From Prevotellaceae bacterium (GTDB taxonomy: Bacteria; Bacteroidota; Bacteroidia; Bacteroidales; Bacteroidaceae), in NCBI GenBank assembly GCA_031262085.1, contig JAISIN010000024.1:1-36489 (forward strand): a DNA stretch of 36,489 bases. Direction: 5' to 3'. Positions 17,289 to 25,659 of the stretch are shown here, in pieces (within the stretch, counting starts at the first letter, position 1; each line of letters opens with the position of its first letter). Position numbers and translations under genes: made by a program. The notes beneath the pieces were generated by a model that was not told where the DNA came from, did no database searches, and was given only the letters and a program-made list of their open reading frames with translations.

Positions 17289-18635
17289 TTATTTGAATCG
17301 CAGCTCCTTTCCGCGATAGTTATCGTCTATGTATCCATTGTCGTAGACAAGCTGTCCGTTGACGATGGTTTTTTCTACTTTCCATCCGAAAGATGCTCCT
17401 TCGAGCGGACTCCAGCCGCATTTACTCAGCACGTGGTCGGGGGTTACAGTCCATTGGGGGCATGGGCGTACCAGCACAAGGTCGGCATAGTAGTCGGGGC
17501 GGATAAATCCTCGTCGGTCGATGTGGAAGATTCGTGCCGGTGCATGACACATCTTTTCCACGACCGTTTCGATGGTGAAGTATCCTTTGTCGGAGAGTTT
17601 TAGCATGCCGACCAGCGAATATTGTATGATGGGCATCCCCGACGCAGCTTTGAGCGCTCCACCTTTTTTTTCACTTAGCAGGTGGGGGGCATGATCGGTA
17701 GCGATGGTGTCTATCAAACCTTTGTCGACGGCACGTCGCAGAGCGGTTCGGTGATGTGATTGTTTGATGGCAGGATTGCATTTGATGCGTGCGCCTAATC
17801 TGTCGTAATCATGGCTACAGAAGAACAGATGTGGCACACAGACTTCGACAGTGATTTGTTGGTGCCATGCAGGGAGTCGTTTATTGAAGAGCTGCAACTC
17901 GGTATTTGTTGAGAGGTGCAGCACGTGCAGGCGGCTGTTCATTTTGCATGCCAGGCTCAATGCCAGTTGGGTTGAGTTGTAGCAGGCTTCTGCGGTGCGT
18001 ATGCGTGAATGCAGGGCGATGGGTATTTCTTCGTTTTCGGGGTATGCCTGCCGGATGCGTTCGGTATTACGTCGAATCATCGTTTGGTCTTCACAATGGG
18101 CAGCGATGAGTAGGTCGGTACTGCCGAATATTTTTTCGAGCGATTCCAATCTGTCTACCAGCATATTGCCGGTACTCGAACCCATGAACAGCTTGATGCC
18201 GCATACCTTTGTTTTATCTAACTCTCTGAATAGGGTATAGTTATCGTTGGTTGCTCCGAAGTAGCACGAGTGGTTTACGATGCAATGTTGGTTGAGCAGT
18301 TCGAGCTTTTGTTCCAATGCTTTGAGGGTCACCGTAGGTGGATTGGTGTTTGGCATATCCATGATAGCGGTTACTCCTCCGGCTACGGCAGCCCGGCTTT
18401 CGCTAAACATATCGGCTTTGTGTGTCAGCCCGGGTTCACGAAAATGAACGTGCTCGTCTATGACTCCCGGCAACAACAGGCAACCGGTGGCATCTATGAT
18501 GTAATCGTACATCTGTTCGGGTGGTTTAGGCTTGTTTAAGATCCGAGATATCATCTCGTCCTCTATGACTACGGATCCTTTGTATCGCTTTCCCTCGTTA
18601 ACGATGATCGCGTTTTTAATGAGTGTTCGTTTCAT
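17289..18635 (-). CDS. pyrC: dihydroorotase (class I amidohydrolase)
   Basis: Catalyses ring closure of carbamoyl aspartate to dihydroorotate in pyrimidine synthesis. The 448-residue length and motifs fit the long class I type: metal ligands in DEHVHFREPGLTHK (about residue 60), IMDMPNTNPP, AAHCEDQ (about 180), LHVLHLSTNTE (about 235) and the catalytic Asp in TDHAPH (about 317). It follows the glycosyltransferase by 30 bases and is followed by the MetH-domain gene after 2 bases. The gene symbol for this long type is sometimes given as pyrC and sometimes pyrX-like; I judge it active because all listed ligands are present. Confidence 0.93.
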   Translation of the reverse strand: MKRTLIKNAIIVNEGKRYKGSVVIEDEMISRILNKPKPPEQMYDYIIDATGCLLLPGVIDEHVHFREPGLTHKADMFSESRAAVAGGVTAIMDMPNTNPPTVTLKALEQKLELLNQHCIVNHSCYFGATNDNYTLFRELDKTKVCGIKLFMGSSTGNMLVDRLESLEKIFGSTDLLIAAHCEDQTMIRRNTERIRQAYPENEEIPIALHSRIRTAEACYNSTQLALSLACKMNSRLHVLHLSTNTELQLFNKRLPAWHQQITVEVCVPHLFFCSHDYDRLGARIKCNPAIKQSHHRTALRRAVDKGLIDTIATDHAPHLLSEKKGGALKAASGMPIIQYSLVGMLKLSDKGYFTIETVVEKMCHAPARIFHIDRRGFIRPDYYADLVLVRPCPQWTVTPDHVLSKCGWSPLEGASFGWKVEKTIVNGQLVYDNGYIDDNYRGKELRFK

Positions 18636-18665
18636 TGTTTGAAAGAAATTGTGGGTTATATCGTT

Positions 18666-19412
18666 CTATCTATATTTTCTTTTCTTATGTATCAAGCTAT
18701 CCCATTTAAGCCTGATTACTCCCAGCATGGCTTCTCCGAAGATGCTGCTGTCCATTTTCGATGTACCCCATTCGCGGTTGATAAAGATAACGGGTATCTC
18801 TACTACGTTAAATCCGAATTGGTAGGCGGTAAATTTCATCTCTATCTGGAAGGCGTATCCTTTGAACCGGATCGCATGGAGGTCGATGGTTTGGAGCACG
18901 CATCGCCGGTAGCAGATAAATCCGGCTGTGGCATCGTGTATGGGCAGTCCGGTTATCAGGCGTACATACCGCGAGGCGAAGTACGACATCAGTACGCGCC
19001 CCATCGGCCAATTTACTACGTTGACACCACTGACGTATCGCGAACCGATGGCTACGTCGACTCCATGGTCGGCACAAGCTTTATACAGGCGGGGCAGGTC
19101 GGCAGGATTATGGCTAAAATCGGCATCCATCTCGAAAATGTAGTCGTAGCTCTGTGTTAGCGCCCATTTAAAACCGGTGATATAGGCAGTGCCCAACCCT
19201 TGTTTGCCTTGCCGTTCTATCATGAAGAGCCGGTTGGGAAAGACTGGTTGCATTTGCCTGACAATATCGGCTGTTCCGTCGGGTGATCCGTCTTCAATAA
19301 TCAATATATGAAATGACTTCTCGAGGGCAAAAACGGCGCGGATAATGTTTTCAATGTTTTCCCGTTCGTTGTAAGTGGGGATGATAACTAAGCTATCCGA
19401 TGTTGTTTGCAT
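18666..19412 (-). CDS. polyprenyl-phosphate mannosyl/glycosyltransferase (GT2)
   Basis: A GT2 enzyme of the dolichyl-phosphate mannose synthase type, which charges a lipid carrier with a sugar at the membrane. The 248-residue product has VIIPTYNERENIE, IIEDGSPDGTADI, the metal-binding MDADFSHNP near residue 100, GSRYVSG and the C-terminal INREWGTSKMD. It lacks C-terminal membrane spans, like the soluble short form. I chose the ATG at 19410-19412 (MQTTSDSLV). The reverse-strand TACCTTTG at 19435-19442 fits a -7 box 23 bases from the start. It heads the long reverse-strand operon. Confidence 0.92.
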   Translation of the reverse strand: MQTTSDSLVIIPTYNERENIENIIRAVFALEKSFHILIIEDGSPDGTADIVRQMQPVFPNRLFMIERQGKQGLGTAYITGFKWALTQSYDYIFEMDADFSHNPADLPRLYKACADHGVDVAIGSRYVSGVNVVNWPMGRVLMSYFASRYVRLITGLPIHDATAGFICYRRCVLQTIDLHAIRFKGYAFQIEMKFTAYQFGFNVVEIPVIFINREWGTSKMDSSIFGEAMLGVIRLKWDSLIHKKRKYR

Positions 19413-19434
19413 ACGTTGTTTTTTAGGTTGGTGA

Positions 19435-19442
19435 CAAAGGTA
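19435..19442 (-). promoter_or_regulatory. -7 box ahead of the GT2-dihydroorotase operon
   Basis: Reverse-strand TACCTTTG matches TAnnTTTG exactly and lies 22 bases before the GT2 start codon. No TTTG is at the ideal -33 position; a TTTC lies 16 bases away. It is the best candidate promoter for the long operon. Confidence 0.5.
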
Positions 19443-19521
19443 GTGCAAAATTTATTCCGAAAGTTTCGTAGTTGAAACTTTTTTCCTATCTTGCCGCCGT
19501 TTTACGTAAATAACTAATCTT

Positions 19522-20844
19522 ATGAAGAATTTTATTGTCACATTCTGCCTGTCGATCCTTTGTTTACCGGTCATGTCGCAACAAGTCAATCCTGTTCAGG
19601 AAGCAATGGCAAACTACGATTATGAAAAGGCGCTGGCGCTGATTGGGCAGGATCCGTCGCCCACGCTTGCTTTGCTATATCAGAAGGGGAGGGCATTGAA
19701 AAGTCTCGGTCAGAATGCCCGGGCGCTCGAAGTGTTTCAGGATATCGCCACCCGCGATACGCTCAATCCGCGTGTTTACATCGAGATGGGGGAGTGTTGC
19801 AAGTCGCTGACCAAGTATGTACAAGCGTTGCAATGTTATCGGAAGTCGCTCGACTTGAATCCAGACAATAAATATGTACGCATACAGTACATCAATATGT
19901 TGATCAACTGTCAGCAATATCAGGAGGCATTGGGTGAGAGCAGCCTGATGACCGAAACCGACAGTTCGGCAGTGGTGTTGCATCTGCAGGCGCAGTGTTT
20001 CGAACGATTGGAGCAACCCGCATTTGCCACCGGATGTTATCATGTCATTCAGCAGAAGTATCCTGCCGATTATCTGGCTGCTGCCAAACTGGGGGCGCTA
20101 TACATTGCCGCACACTATTATGACTACGCCATCGAGGCGACCGAACGCTACCGGCAGATTGATACGACTAATATTTATGTCAACCGCCAGAATGCCCAGG
20201 CGTACTGCTTGAATAAGGATTATCTCAAGGCAATAGAGCGTTACACACAGTTGATGGCAGAGGGCGACAGTACATTTCAGACTTGTTACTACTTGGGTGT
20301 CAGCTATTATGCCACTACCAAAAACTACTTTGAGGCACACGACATGCTGGAGATGGCTCGCAAGTACGATCCGCAAAACGTGAATCTGCTTTATTATCTG
20401 GGGCGTGCCTGCTCGCGTTCGTCGTGGAAAGAGCAGGGGGTGATGTATCTCGAAGATGCCATCAACTTTGTTACTCCCACCGACAGCGTGATGTCGCGTC
20501 TGTATGGTGGATTGGCTTCGTGTTACGGAGAGAATCATCAATATCTCAAACAGATTGAAGCCATGAATATCCGGTATCAGAAATTTGATAAAACACATCA
20601 TAAGCTGCTTTACGATATTGCCTATATCTACTACTATTACTTGAAGGATGTTGGTAATACCGAACGTTATCTGAAGGTCTTCCTGAAAACCCGCCCCAAG
20701 AATTTGCAGGAAAAACCGGAGGTAGACGAAGATGGAAACGTAATTCTAAGTATGGCAACGTATTATAATTCGGCTGCCGACTGGCTGAATAGCGTGCAGA
20801 CTAAGAAGATAGAAGATGAATTCTTTCGAGGGAAGAAAGAGTAG
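19522..20844 (+). CDS. exported tetratricopeptide-repeat protein
   Basis: The 440-residue product begins with a signal peptide (MKNFIVTFCLSILCLPVMSQQ). Successive TPR-like helix pairs fill the rest, for example ALLYQKGRALKSLGQNARALEVF, VYIEMGECCKSLTKYVQALQCY and TCYYLGVSYYATTKNYFEAHDM. TPR arrays act as protein-binding scaffolds; the partner here is unknown. The C-terminus is charged (KKIEDEFFRGKKE). The gene diverges from the GT2 gene and converges on rlmH, so it appears to be a single-gene unit. Confidence 0.85.
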   Translation: MKNFIVTFCLSILCLPVMSQQVNPVQEAMANYDYEKALALIGQDPSPTLALLYQKGRALKSLGQNARALEVFQDIATRDTLNPRVYIEMGECCKSLTKYVQALQCYRKSLDLNPDNKYVRIQYINMLINCQQYQEALGESSLMTETDSSAVVLHLQAQCFERLEQPAFATGCYHVIQQKYPADYLAAAKLGALYIAAHYYDYAIEATERYRQIDTTNIYVNRQNAQAYCLNKDYLKAIERYTQLMAEGDSTFQTCYYLGVSYYATTKNYFEAHDMLEMARKYDPQNVNLLYYLGRACSRSSWKEQGVMYLEDAINFVTPTDSVMSRLYGGLASCYGENHQYLKQIEAMNIRYQKFDKTHHKLLYDIAYIYYYYLKDVGNTERYLKVFLKTRPKNLQEKPEVDEDGNVILSMATYYNSAADWLNSVQTKKIEDEFFRGKKE

Positions 20845-20846
20845 GT

Positions 20847-20880
20847 GTCTCCCTTTGAAGTGAGACAGATCTCCCTTTGA
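20847..20880. repeat. short hairpin and 11-bp direct repeat between convergent genes
   Basis: GTCTC/GAGAC (20847-20851 and 20862-20866) can form a 5-bp stem. TCTCCCTTTGA is repeated directly at 20848-20858 and 20870-20880. It lies between the convergent TPR gene and rlmH. No T-run follows, so a terminator role is uncertain. Confidence 0.4.
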
Positions 20881-20911
20881 TGTGTGAGCTGACGTCTCGG
20901 CATGTGTACAA

Positions 20912-21385
20912 TCATTCATGATGATACGGACTCCCGTTCAAGATCGACAACGCCCGATAGAGCTGTTCTACGAAGAGCAACCGTATCATCTGGTGCGAGA
21001 AAGTCATGCGCGAAAGCGACAACTTCTCGTGTGCAGCCCGATATACACTTTCCGAGAACCCGTAAGGACCGCCGATAACGAACACCAATCGGCGACTTAC
21101 GCTGTTCATTTTATGCTCCATATAGTCGGCAAACTCCAGGGAGCGCATCTCTTTGCCCCCTTCGTCGAGCAACACTACAACATCACCCGGCTGTAGGGCA
21201 TGCACAATCAGCTCGCCCTCGCGCTCTTTCTGCTGCTGCTCCGTCAGATTCCGCGTGTTCTTCAACTCGGGAATCACCTCTATCTCAAACGAAAAATAGA
21301 ACCGGATGCGGCGTACATATTCCTCGACGGCGCTAACCAGATAGGATTGAGTGGTTTTACCTACCACAAGCAAGGTACTCTTCAT
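20912..21385 (-). CDS. rlmH: 23S rRNA (pseudouridine-1915-N3)-methyltransferase
   Basis: RlmH is a SPOUT-fold enzyme that methylates pseudouridine 1915 in helix 69 of 23S rRNA on assembled ribosomes. The 157-residue product shows MKSTLLVVGKT, the SAM-binding VVLLDEGGKEMRSLEFA, the conserved IGGPYGF and the C-terminal SLSRMTFSHQMIRLLFVEQLYRALSILNGSPYHHE region split as seen in the family. I chose ATG 21383-21385; a start at 21439 would add 18 atypical residues. It lies next to DUF4783 and nadC, which are divergent from it. Confidence 0.97.
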   Translation of the reverse strand: MKSTLLVVGKTTQSYLVSAVEEYVRRIRFYFSFEIEVIPELKNTRNLTEQQQKEREGELIVHALQPGDVVVLLDEGGKEMRSLEFADYMEHKMNSVSRRLVFVIGGPYGFSESVYRAAHEKLSLSRMTFSHQMIRLLFVEQLYRALSILNGSPYHHE

Positions 21386-21422
21386 TGCAATTTGTTCGTT
21401 GAAGGCACAAAAATAGACCTTT

Positions 21423-21455
21423 TTTGTTGCAATTTGCAATTAATGCGTACCTTTG
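21423..21455 (+). promoter_or_regulatory. promoter of the DUF4783-nadC operon
   Basis: TTTG at 21423-21426 is followed after 21 bases by TACCTTTG at 21448-21455, matching the Bacteroidetes -33/-7 consensus in both boxes and spacing. The start codon follows 21 bases later at 21477. Confidence 0.8.
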
Positions 21456-21476
21456 TAGCATCAAACGTATGAAACA

Positions 21477-21869
21477 ATGAGAAAACGATTCATTTTATTC
21501 TTGATAACTCTGCTTTTTTGCACGACATCTGTCATGACGCAAGAGGTGCCTGTCGGCGTGATTGCCGCTTTCAAAAAGGGGAGTTCGACAGAATTAAGTA
21601 ACTATCTGGGTGACAAGGTCGACTTGGTTATTCAGAATCGTCCTGCCGCTTCCGACAAACAGGGAGCCGTACAGAGTTTGATGCGTTTATTTACTGATAA
21701 TAAAGTAAGCAACTTTAACGTCAATCACCAAGGTAAACGCGATGAATCGAGTTTCATCATAGGTACTCTGACCACTGACAAAGGAAACTTTCGCGTGAAT
21801 TGCTTTTTTAAGAAGGTACAAAATAGATATATTATACATCAAATCAGAATAGATAAATCCAATGACTAA
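21477..21869 (+). CDS. DUF4783 family exported protein
   Basis: A 130-residue product with a signal peptide (MRKRFILFLITLLFCTTSVMTQ) and a small alpha+beta domain similar in size to NTF2-like folds (VIAAFKKGSSTELSNYLGDKVDLVI ... FRVNCFFKKVQNRYIIHQIRID). It matches my memory of DUF4783, a Bacteroidetes family often located between rlmH and nadC as here. The function is unknown. Its last 8 bases overlap the start of nadC. Confidence 0.85.
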   Translation: MRKRFILFLITLLFCTTSVMTQEVPVGVIAAFKKGSSTELSNYLGDKVDLVIQNRPAASDKQGAVQSLMRLFTDNKVSNFNVNHQGKRDESSFIIGTLTTDKGNFRVNCFFKKVQNRYIIHQIRIDKSND

Positions 21870-22713
21870 GACAGAAGAAGAGCTGGTAGACAGGCTAATA
21901 GACCTGGCTTTCGCTGAAGATATAGGGGACGGAGATCACACCACCCTGGCTTGCATACCCGAATGGACGCGCGGCAAATCGGTGTTAAAGATCAAAGAAC
22001 CCGGCATCCTTGCCGGAGTAGAAATAGCCAAAAGAGTATTTTACCGTTTCGACCCGACGCTGAAAGTGTACGAAATTATGCACGATGGGGCTTCTGTGAA
22101 GGTTGGAGATATACCCATGATCGTAGAAGGCAGAGTACGTTCGCTGCTTCAAACCGAACGCATTATACTCAACATCATGCAACGTATGAGCGGTATTGCC
22201 ACGATGACACGCAAATATGCCAATCTGCTCGAAGGTACCAAAACACGCGTACTCGATACCCGAAAGACAACCCCCGGCATGCGCATACTCGAGAAAATGG
22301 CAGTCAAAATAGGTGGAGGAGCCAATCACCGCATCGGACTTTTCGACATGATTTTGCTCAAAGACAACCACATCGATTTTGCCGGAGGCATTGCCAAAGC
22401 GCTCGAACGCGTACACACCTACTGCAAAGAGAAAGGTAAAAACCTGGTTATCGAAATCGAAGTCCGGAACTTCGACGAACTGCAACAAGTACTCGACTTG
22501 GGAGGCGTGCAGCGCATCATGTTCGACAACTTCACACCCGACATGACACGTAAAGCCGTCGAAATGGTAGCCGGACGATACGAAACCGAATCATCGGGAG
22601 GCATCACCTTCGATACACTGCGGAGTTATGCCAATTGTGGCGTCGACTTTATCTCCGTAGGAGCGCTTACGCACTCCGTCAAAGGAATCGATATGAGTTT
22701 TAAAGCCATGTAA
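21862..22713 (+). CDS. nadC: nicotinate-nucleotide pyrophosphorylase (carboxylating)
   Basis: Converts quinolinate and PRPP to nicotinate mononucleotide in de novo NAD synthesis. The 283-residue product has ERIILNIMQRMSGIAT, the signature TRVLDTRKTTPGMRILEKMAV, GGGANHRIGLFDMILLKDNHI, and the late barrel motifs IEIEVRNFDEL and FISVGALTHSVKGIDMSF. It overlaps the upstream DUF4783 gene by 8 bases, indicating one operon. nadA and nadB are not in the window. Confidence 0.97.
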   Translation: MTKTEEELVDRLIDLAFAEDIGDGDHTTLACIPEWTRGKSVLKIKEPGILAGVEIAKRVFYRFDPTLKVYEIMHDGASVKVGDIPMIVEGRVRSLLQTERIILNIMQRMSGIATMTRKYANLLEGTKTRVLDTRKTTPGMRILEKMAVKIGGGANHRIGLFDMILLKDNHIDFAGGIAKALERVHTYCKEKGKNLVIEIEVRNFDELQQVLDLGGVQRIMFDNFTPDMTRKAVEMVAGRYETESSGGITFDTLRSYANCGVDFISVGALTHSVKGIDMSFKAM

Positions 22714-22821
22714 TTGATGCGTTAACATATTTTGTAGATATAATCTTTGCAGCATTGCAACAAGTGCTGCGTCTAACTAACAAACGATCTATGGAGGCGT
22801 TCTGTTAAAAAAGCATCGACA

Positions 22822-23376
22822 TTGGAAAGCAAAGTAGATATGATAGAGGGCTGTCGGGTCGGAGACCAATCTGCCCGACAAGCGCTGTACACTCTATATT
22901 CCAAACAGATGCTGGCGGTATGCTACCGCTATACAGGCAACATAGATACGGCACACGATGTATTGCACGATGGGTTTATTAAGATTTTCACCCACTTCAC
23001 CTTTCGGGGAGAATGTGCGATCGAAACTTGGATAACCCGCGTCATGGTGACACAAGCCATCGACTACCTGCGACGGCAAAAGAGAACAGGCAATATCATA
23101 ACCACCGACCAACCATTGCCCGAACTCGCCGATGAACAGGAGATAGCCGAAGAGGGAAACCACCTCACCAACCAGCAACTGCTGGAGTTTGTGGCAGAGT
23201 TGCCCGATGGATGTCGCACCGTCTTCAACCTCTATGTGTTCGAAGAAAAATCGCACAAAGAGATAGCCGGACTGCTGGGAATCAAAGAGCACTCGTCGAC
23301 TTCCCAGCTACATCGAGCCAAAAGTATGTTAGCAAAACGAATAAAAGATTATATAGCCAATGAAGAAAGAAAATAG
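22822..23376 (+). CDS. ECF-type RNA polymerase sigma factor
   Basis: A sigma-70 family factor of the extracytoplasmic-function type. Region 2 is at RQALYTLYSKQMLAVCYRY...DVLHDGFIKIF and WITRVMVTQAIDYLRRQ, and region 4 at LPDGCRTVFNLYVFEEKSHKEIAGLLGIKEHSSTSQLHRAKSML broken over about 45 residues. The start is uncertain: TTG at 22822 gives 184 residues (MESKVDMIEGC), while ATG at 22840 gives 178 and also preserves region 2. The gene overlaps the next by 17 bases, so the two are probably coupled as a sigma factor and its membrane partner. Its target regulon cannot be read from the window. Confidence 0.9.
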   Translation: MESKVDMIEGCRVGDQSARQALYTLYSKQMLAVCYRYTGNIDTAHDVLHDGFIKIFTHFTFRGECAIETWITRVMVTQAIDYLRRQKRTGNIITTDQPLPELADEQEIAEEGNHLTNQQLLEFVAELPDGCRTVFNLYVFEEKSHKEIAGLLGIKEHSSTSQLHRAKSMLAKRIKDYIANEERK

Positions 23377-24430
23377 TGATATAACCCACCTGTTTCGTAC
23401 CCGTCTCGCCAACGTCAAGATGGAACCGCACGACGACTTCTGGGACAAGTTGCAAGCCGACTTGCATACCGTGCCCGAAGAAAGCGTCGCACCCCTCACC
23501 GTTCATGCACAGCAAGCAGGCACACACCGATACAATTGGCGTGTGGCAGCAGCCGTAGCTGCCTTGTTGGCTGTAGGCGGAGCATCGTTCGCCTGGTGGA
23601 ACTTTGTTTCACGCGAAGAGAGAGGGGAAACTTCTGTTCAAATAGCCGAACGGGTACCGGTGACAGCTGCTCCAACCCTTCCGCTAACCGTCGGAGAAGA
23701 GGAAATGGCAGCGCCTCCCCCTGTCGTTGTCAAAGAAGCACCCGTTGCCGGTCAGCATACAACACCTGCGAGGAGCGTGCCGGCCAAGAGAACGCTTCTG
23801 CCATCAGGTGTGACAGCCGCCTCGCACAGCGACACATCCGACGCCGACGACGAAACCGTTACCGTATCGGTTTCCGTAACCATTACCCAACGCGTGGCAA
23901 CCGGTGGGCAACCGGCTTCTGTCACCACCGGCACAAGCAACGAAGCCGAAGCTGTGACGGCTTATGAATATGTTACCCCTGCGCCACACAACTGGGCGCT
24001 GAAAGCTGCCGTAGGTACCGCGCTCGGGAAGGGCGATTTCGCCATGCCCTTCGTAGCCTCGCTGACCGTAGAACGTCGTCTCCATACAACCTTCGCCCTC
24101 GAAACCGGCGTGCAATACAGCTACGAGCAGCATGAAGCCACACACACCCTGCGCATACCTTTGCGGGCAGACGTTACGCTGACAAGCAGCAAGAGCGTCG
24201 ACCTCTACGCTACCGCAGGCGGAGCTGCCGAGAAGGTGCTTACCGAAGGAACGCCCCTGCAATACTCGGTCGCTGCCGGCGTAGGAATACGCTACCGGAT
24301 AAACAATCGATGGGGATTGTTTGCCGAAGCTACCGTATCACACCATTTCCCCAACGATAAGGTCGTCAACCTGCAAACGGTGCGACCCACCAATGTCAAC
24401 CTGCTTTGCGGTATCCGTATGGTATATTAA
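23360..24430 (+). CDS. single-span protein with C-terminal beta-barrel-like domain, candidate anti-sigma
   Basis: The 356-residue product has a charged N-terminal head (about residues 1-58, HDDFWDKLQADLHT), one transmembrane segment at about 61-83 (WRVAAAVAALLAVGGASFAWW), a Pro/Thr/Ala-rich periplasmic linker to about 205, and a beta-rich region from about 210 that ends LLCGIRMVY with an aromatic last residue, as in outer-membrane barrels. Position directly after, and overlapping, an ECF sigma gene suggests the head binds that sigma factor. Related Bacteroidales proteins are usually annotated only as porin-family or beta-barrel proteins. Function is inferred from context. Confidence 0.7.
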   Translation: MKKENSDITHLFRTRLANVKMEPHDDFWDKLQADLHTVPEESVAPLTVHAQQAGTHRYNWRVAAAVAALLAVGGASFAWWNFVSREERGETSVQIAERVPVTAAPTLPLTVGEEEMAAPPPVVVKEAPVAGQHTTPARSVPAKRTLLPSGVTAASHSDTSDADDETVTVSVSVTITQRVATGGQPASVTTGTSNEAEAVTAYEYVTPAPHNWALKAAVGTALGKGDFAMPFVASLTVERRLHTTFALETGVQYSYEQHEATHTLRIPLRADVTLTSSKSVDLYATAGGAAEKVLTEGTPLQYSVAAGVGIRYRINNRWGLFAEATVSHHFPNDKVVNLQTVRPTNVNLLCGIRMVY

Positions 24431-24457
24431 CCCTTAACCCTCAAATAGCTCCTTTTT

Positions 24458-25009
24458 ATGCGAACACTTTTGTCTACCTCTACTATATCGTGCACATTGG
24501 CAGCCGTGTGGCTCCTAATGATGCTCTCATGCACCGGTTGCAGCAACGAAACCCTCAATTACAACGACCCCGAAGCCGCTCTTTTTGTCAAACAGCTCAA
24601 AGAGGGCAAATTCTCTGCCGAAAGCCCCGAAGGATTAACCCTCATGCCGCACTTTACTATCGACGATATTGGCGACTTGTTGCCTTATGCCGACGACCTC
24701 ACCGTTATTCCATCCTTCCCACTGGCACCCGTTTCCTATTCTGCCGGCGGAAAACTCCGCTTGGGTGAATGTATCTTGTGGACGATCGAAAGCATCCGGC
24801 TGGGGCAAAACGCATCTATGGGATGTAAATTGGTGCACAGCGATGCCGAGAACTATGAAGGTATGTACTTCCTCACCGACGAGGAGGTAGTCGATGCCGC
24901 TGCCCGATACAAACACTGGTGGGAGAACCGGAAGTATCCCCGCACCATGTGGACTATTGACCCCTGTCACGATGAACCGCTTTGCGGAAGCGGCTACATG
25001 TGGTGGTAA
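24458..25009 (+). CDS. putative lipoprotein, DUF4943-like
   Basis: The 183-residue product begins with a hydrophobic export signal ending in cysteines (WLLMMLSCTGCSNE); either Cys25 or Cys28 could be lipidated, though neither lipobox is ideal. The mature part has LTLMPHFTIDDIGDLLPYADD and a Trp/Tyr-rich C-terminus (RYKHWWENRKYPRTMW, CGSGYMWW). It resembles the Bacteroidetes family DUF4943; I am only moderately sure of the family number. No function is known. It lies 27 bases after the barrel gene. Confidence 0.65.
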   Translation: MRTLLSTSTISCTLAAVWLLMMLSCTGCSNETLNYNDPEAALFVKQLKEGKFSAESPEGLTLMPHFTIDDIGDLLPYADDLTVIPSFPLAPVSYSAGGKLRLGECILWTIESIRLGQNASMGCKLVHSDAENYEGMYFLTDEEVVDAAARYKHWWENRKYPRTMWTIDPCHDEPLCGSGYMWW

Positions 25010-25023
25010 ACCTGTAACATCGA

Positions 25024-25647
25024 ATGAGAAAAAAAATGATTTTCGGGCTGTTTCTTACAACAGCCCTCCCCCTTTGCGCGCAAACCGTAGCCGAGCAAGA
25101 TTCCGTCAGACTGCACAACATACCCGACGACAATCAGCTACAAGAATCTCCGCTGCCCGATACAGACAAAGAATGGATGGATTTTGACTTCACCTTGCCC
25201 ACTCTGCCCATGCTGCCGAAAACAAAACCCAACCTGACATTGTTTCCTTACACCGGAAGTACACCATTTAATTGGGACCCCATCTACCAGCGAAAAATAA
25301 AAGTAGGTAAAGACACGTGGCGCGGCAACCCGCTCTACGGAATAGAGATGTTTCGAGATTATTCCAACTGGGCAAAGTCACCCTTCGACAAGGGGGTGCG
25401 CAAAAGTCGCGACGAGATAGAATTCTCGGGTATGCGATACGTCACCACCGAACGAGCCAACAACATGGCGGTGAGCAGTTGGAAGCAGACATCCGCTCCG
25501 TCGGGATTAGACATGATGAAGGTCTTCACCCGCGACTTCTGGGATGTAAAGGGACGCAAGCGGCGCGCACGCACGTTGGAGGTATTGAAAGCTTATGGCG
25601 ATTCTCTGAATCTCACCCCTGCCGGTCACCAAGCAACAACCGAATAA
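25024..25647 (+). CDS. exported hypothetical protein, possibly DUF4858
   Basis: The 207-residue product has a signal peptide (MRKKMIFGLFLTTALPLCAQ), an acidic Pro-rich stretch (DFTLPTLPMLPKTKP) and a basic C-terminal part (DVKGRKRRARTLEVLKAYG). I recognise no catalytic motif. It may belong to DUF4858, but this is from memory of the pattern. It is 14 bases after the lipoprotein gene and 12 bases before the flavoprotein gene, so it belongs to the ECF sigma operon. Confidence 0.6.
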   Translation: MRKKMIFGLFLTTALPLCAQTVAEQDSVRLHNIPDDNQLQESPLPDTDKEWMDFDFTLPTLPMLPKTKPNLTLFPYTGSTPFNWDPIYQRKIKVGKDTWRGNPLYGIEMFRDYSNWAKSPFDKGVRKSRDEIEFSGMRYVTTERANNMAVSSWKQTSAPSGLDMMKVFTRDFWDVKGRKRRARTLEVLKAYGDSLNLTPAGHQATTE

Positions 25648-25659
25648 ACACTATATAAT

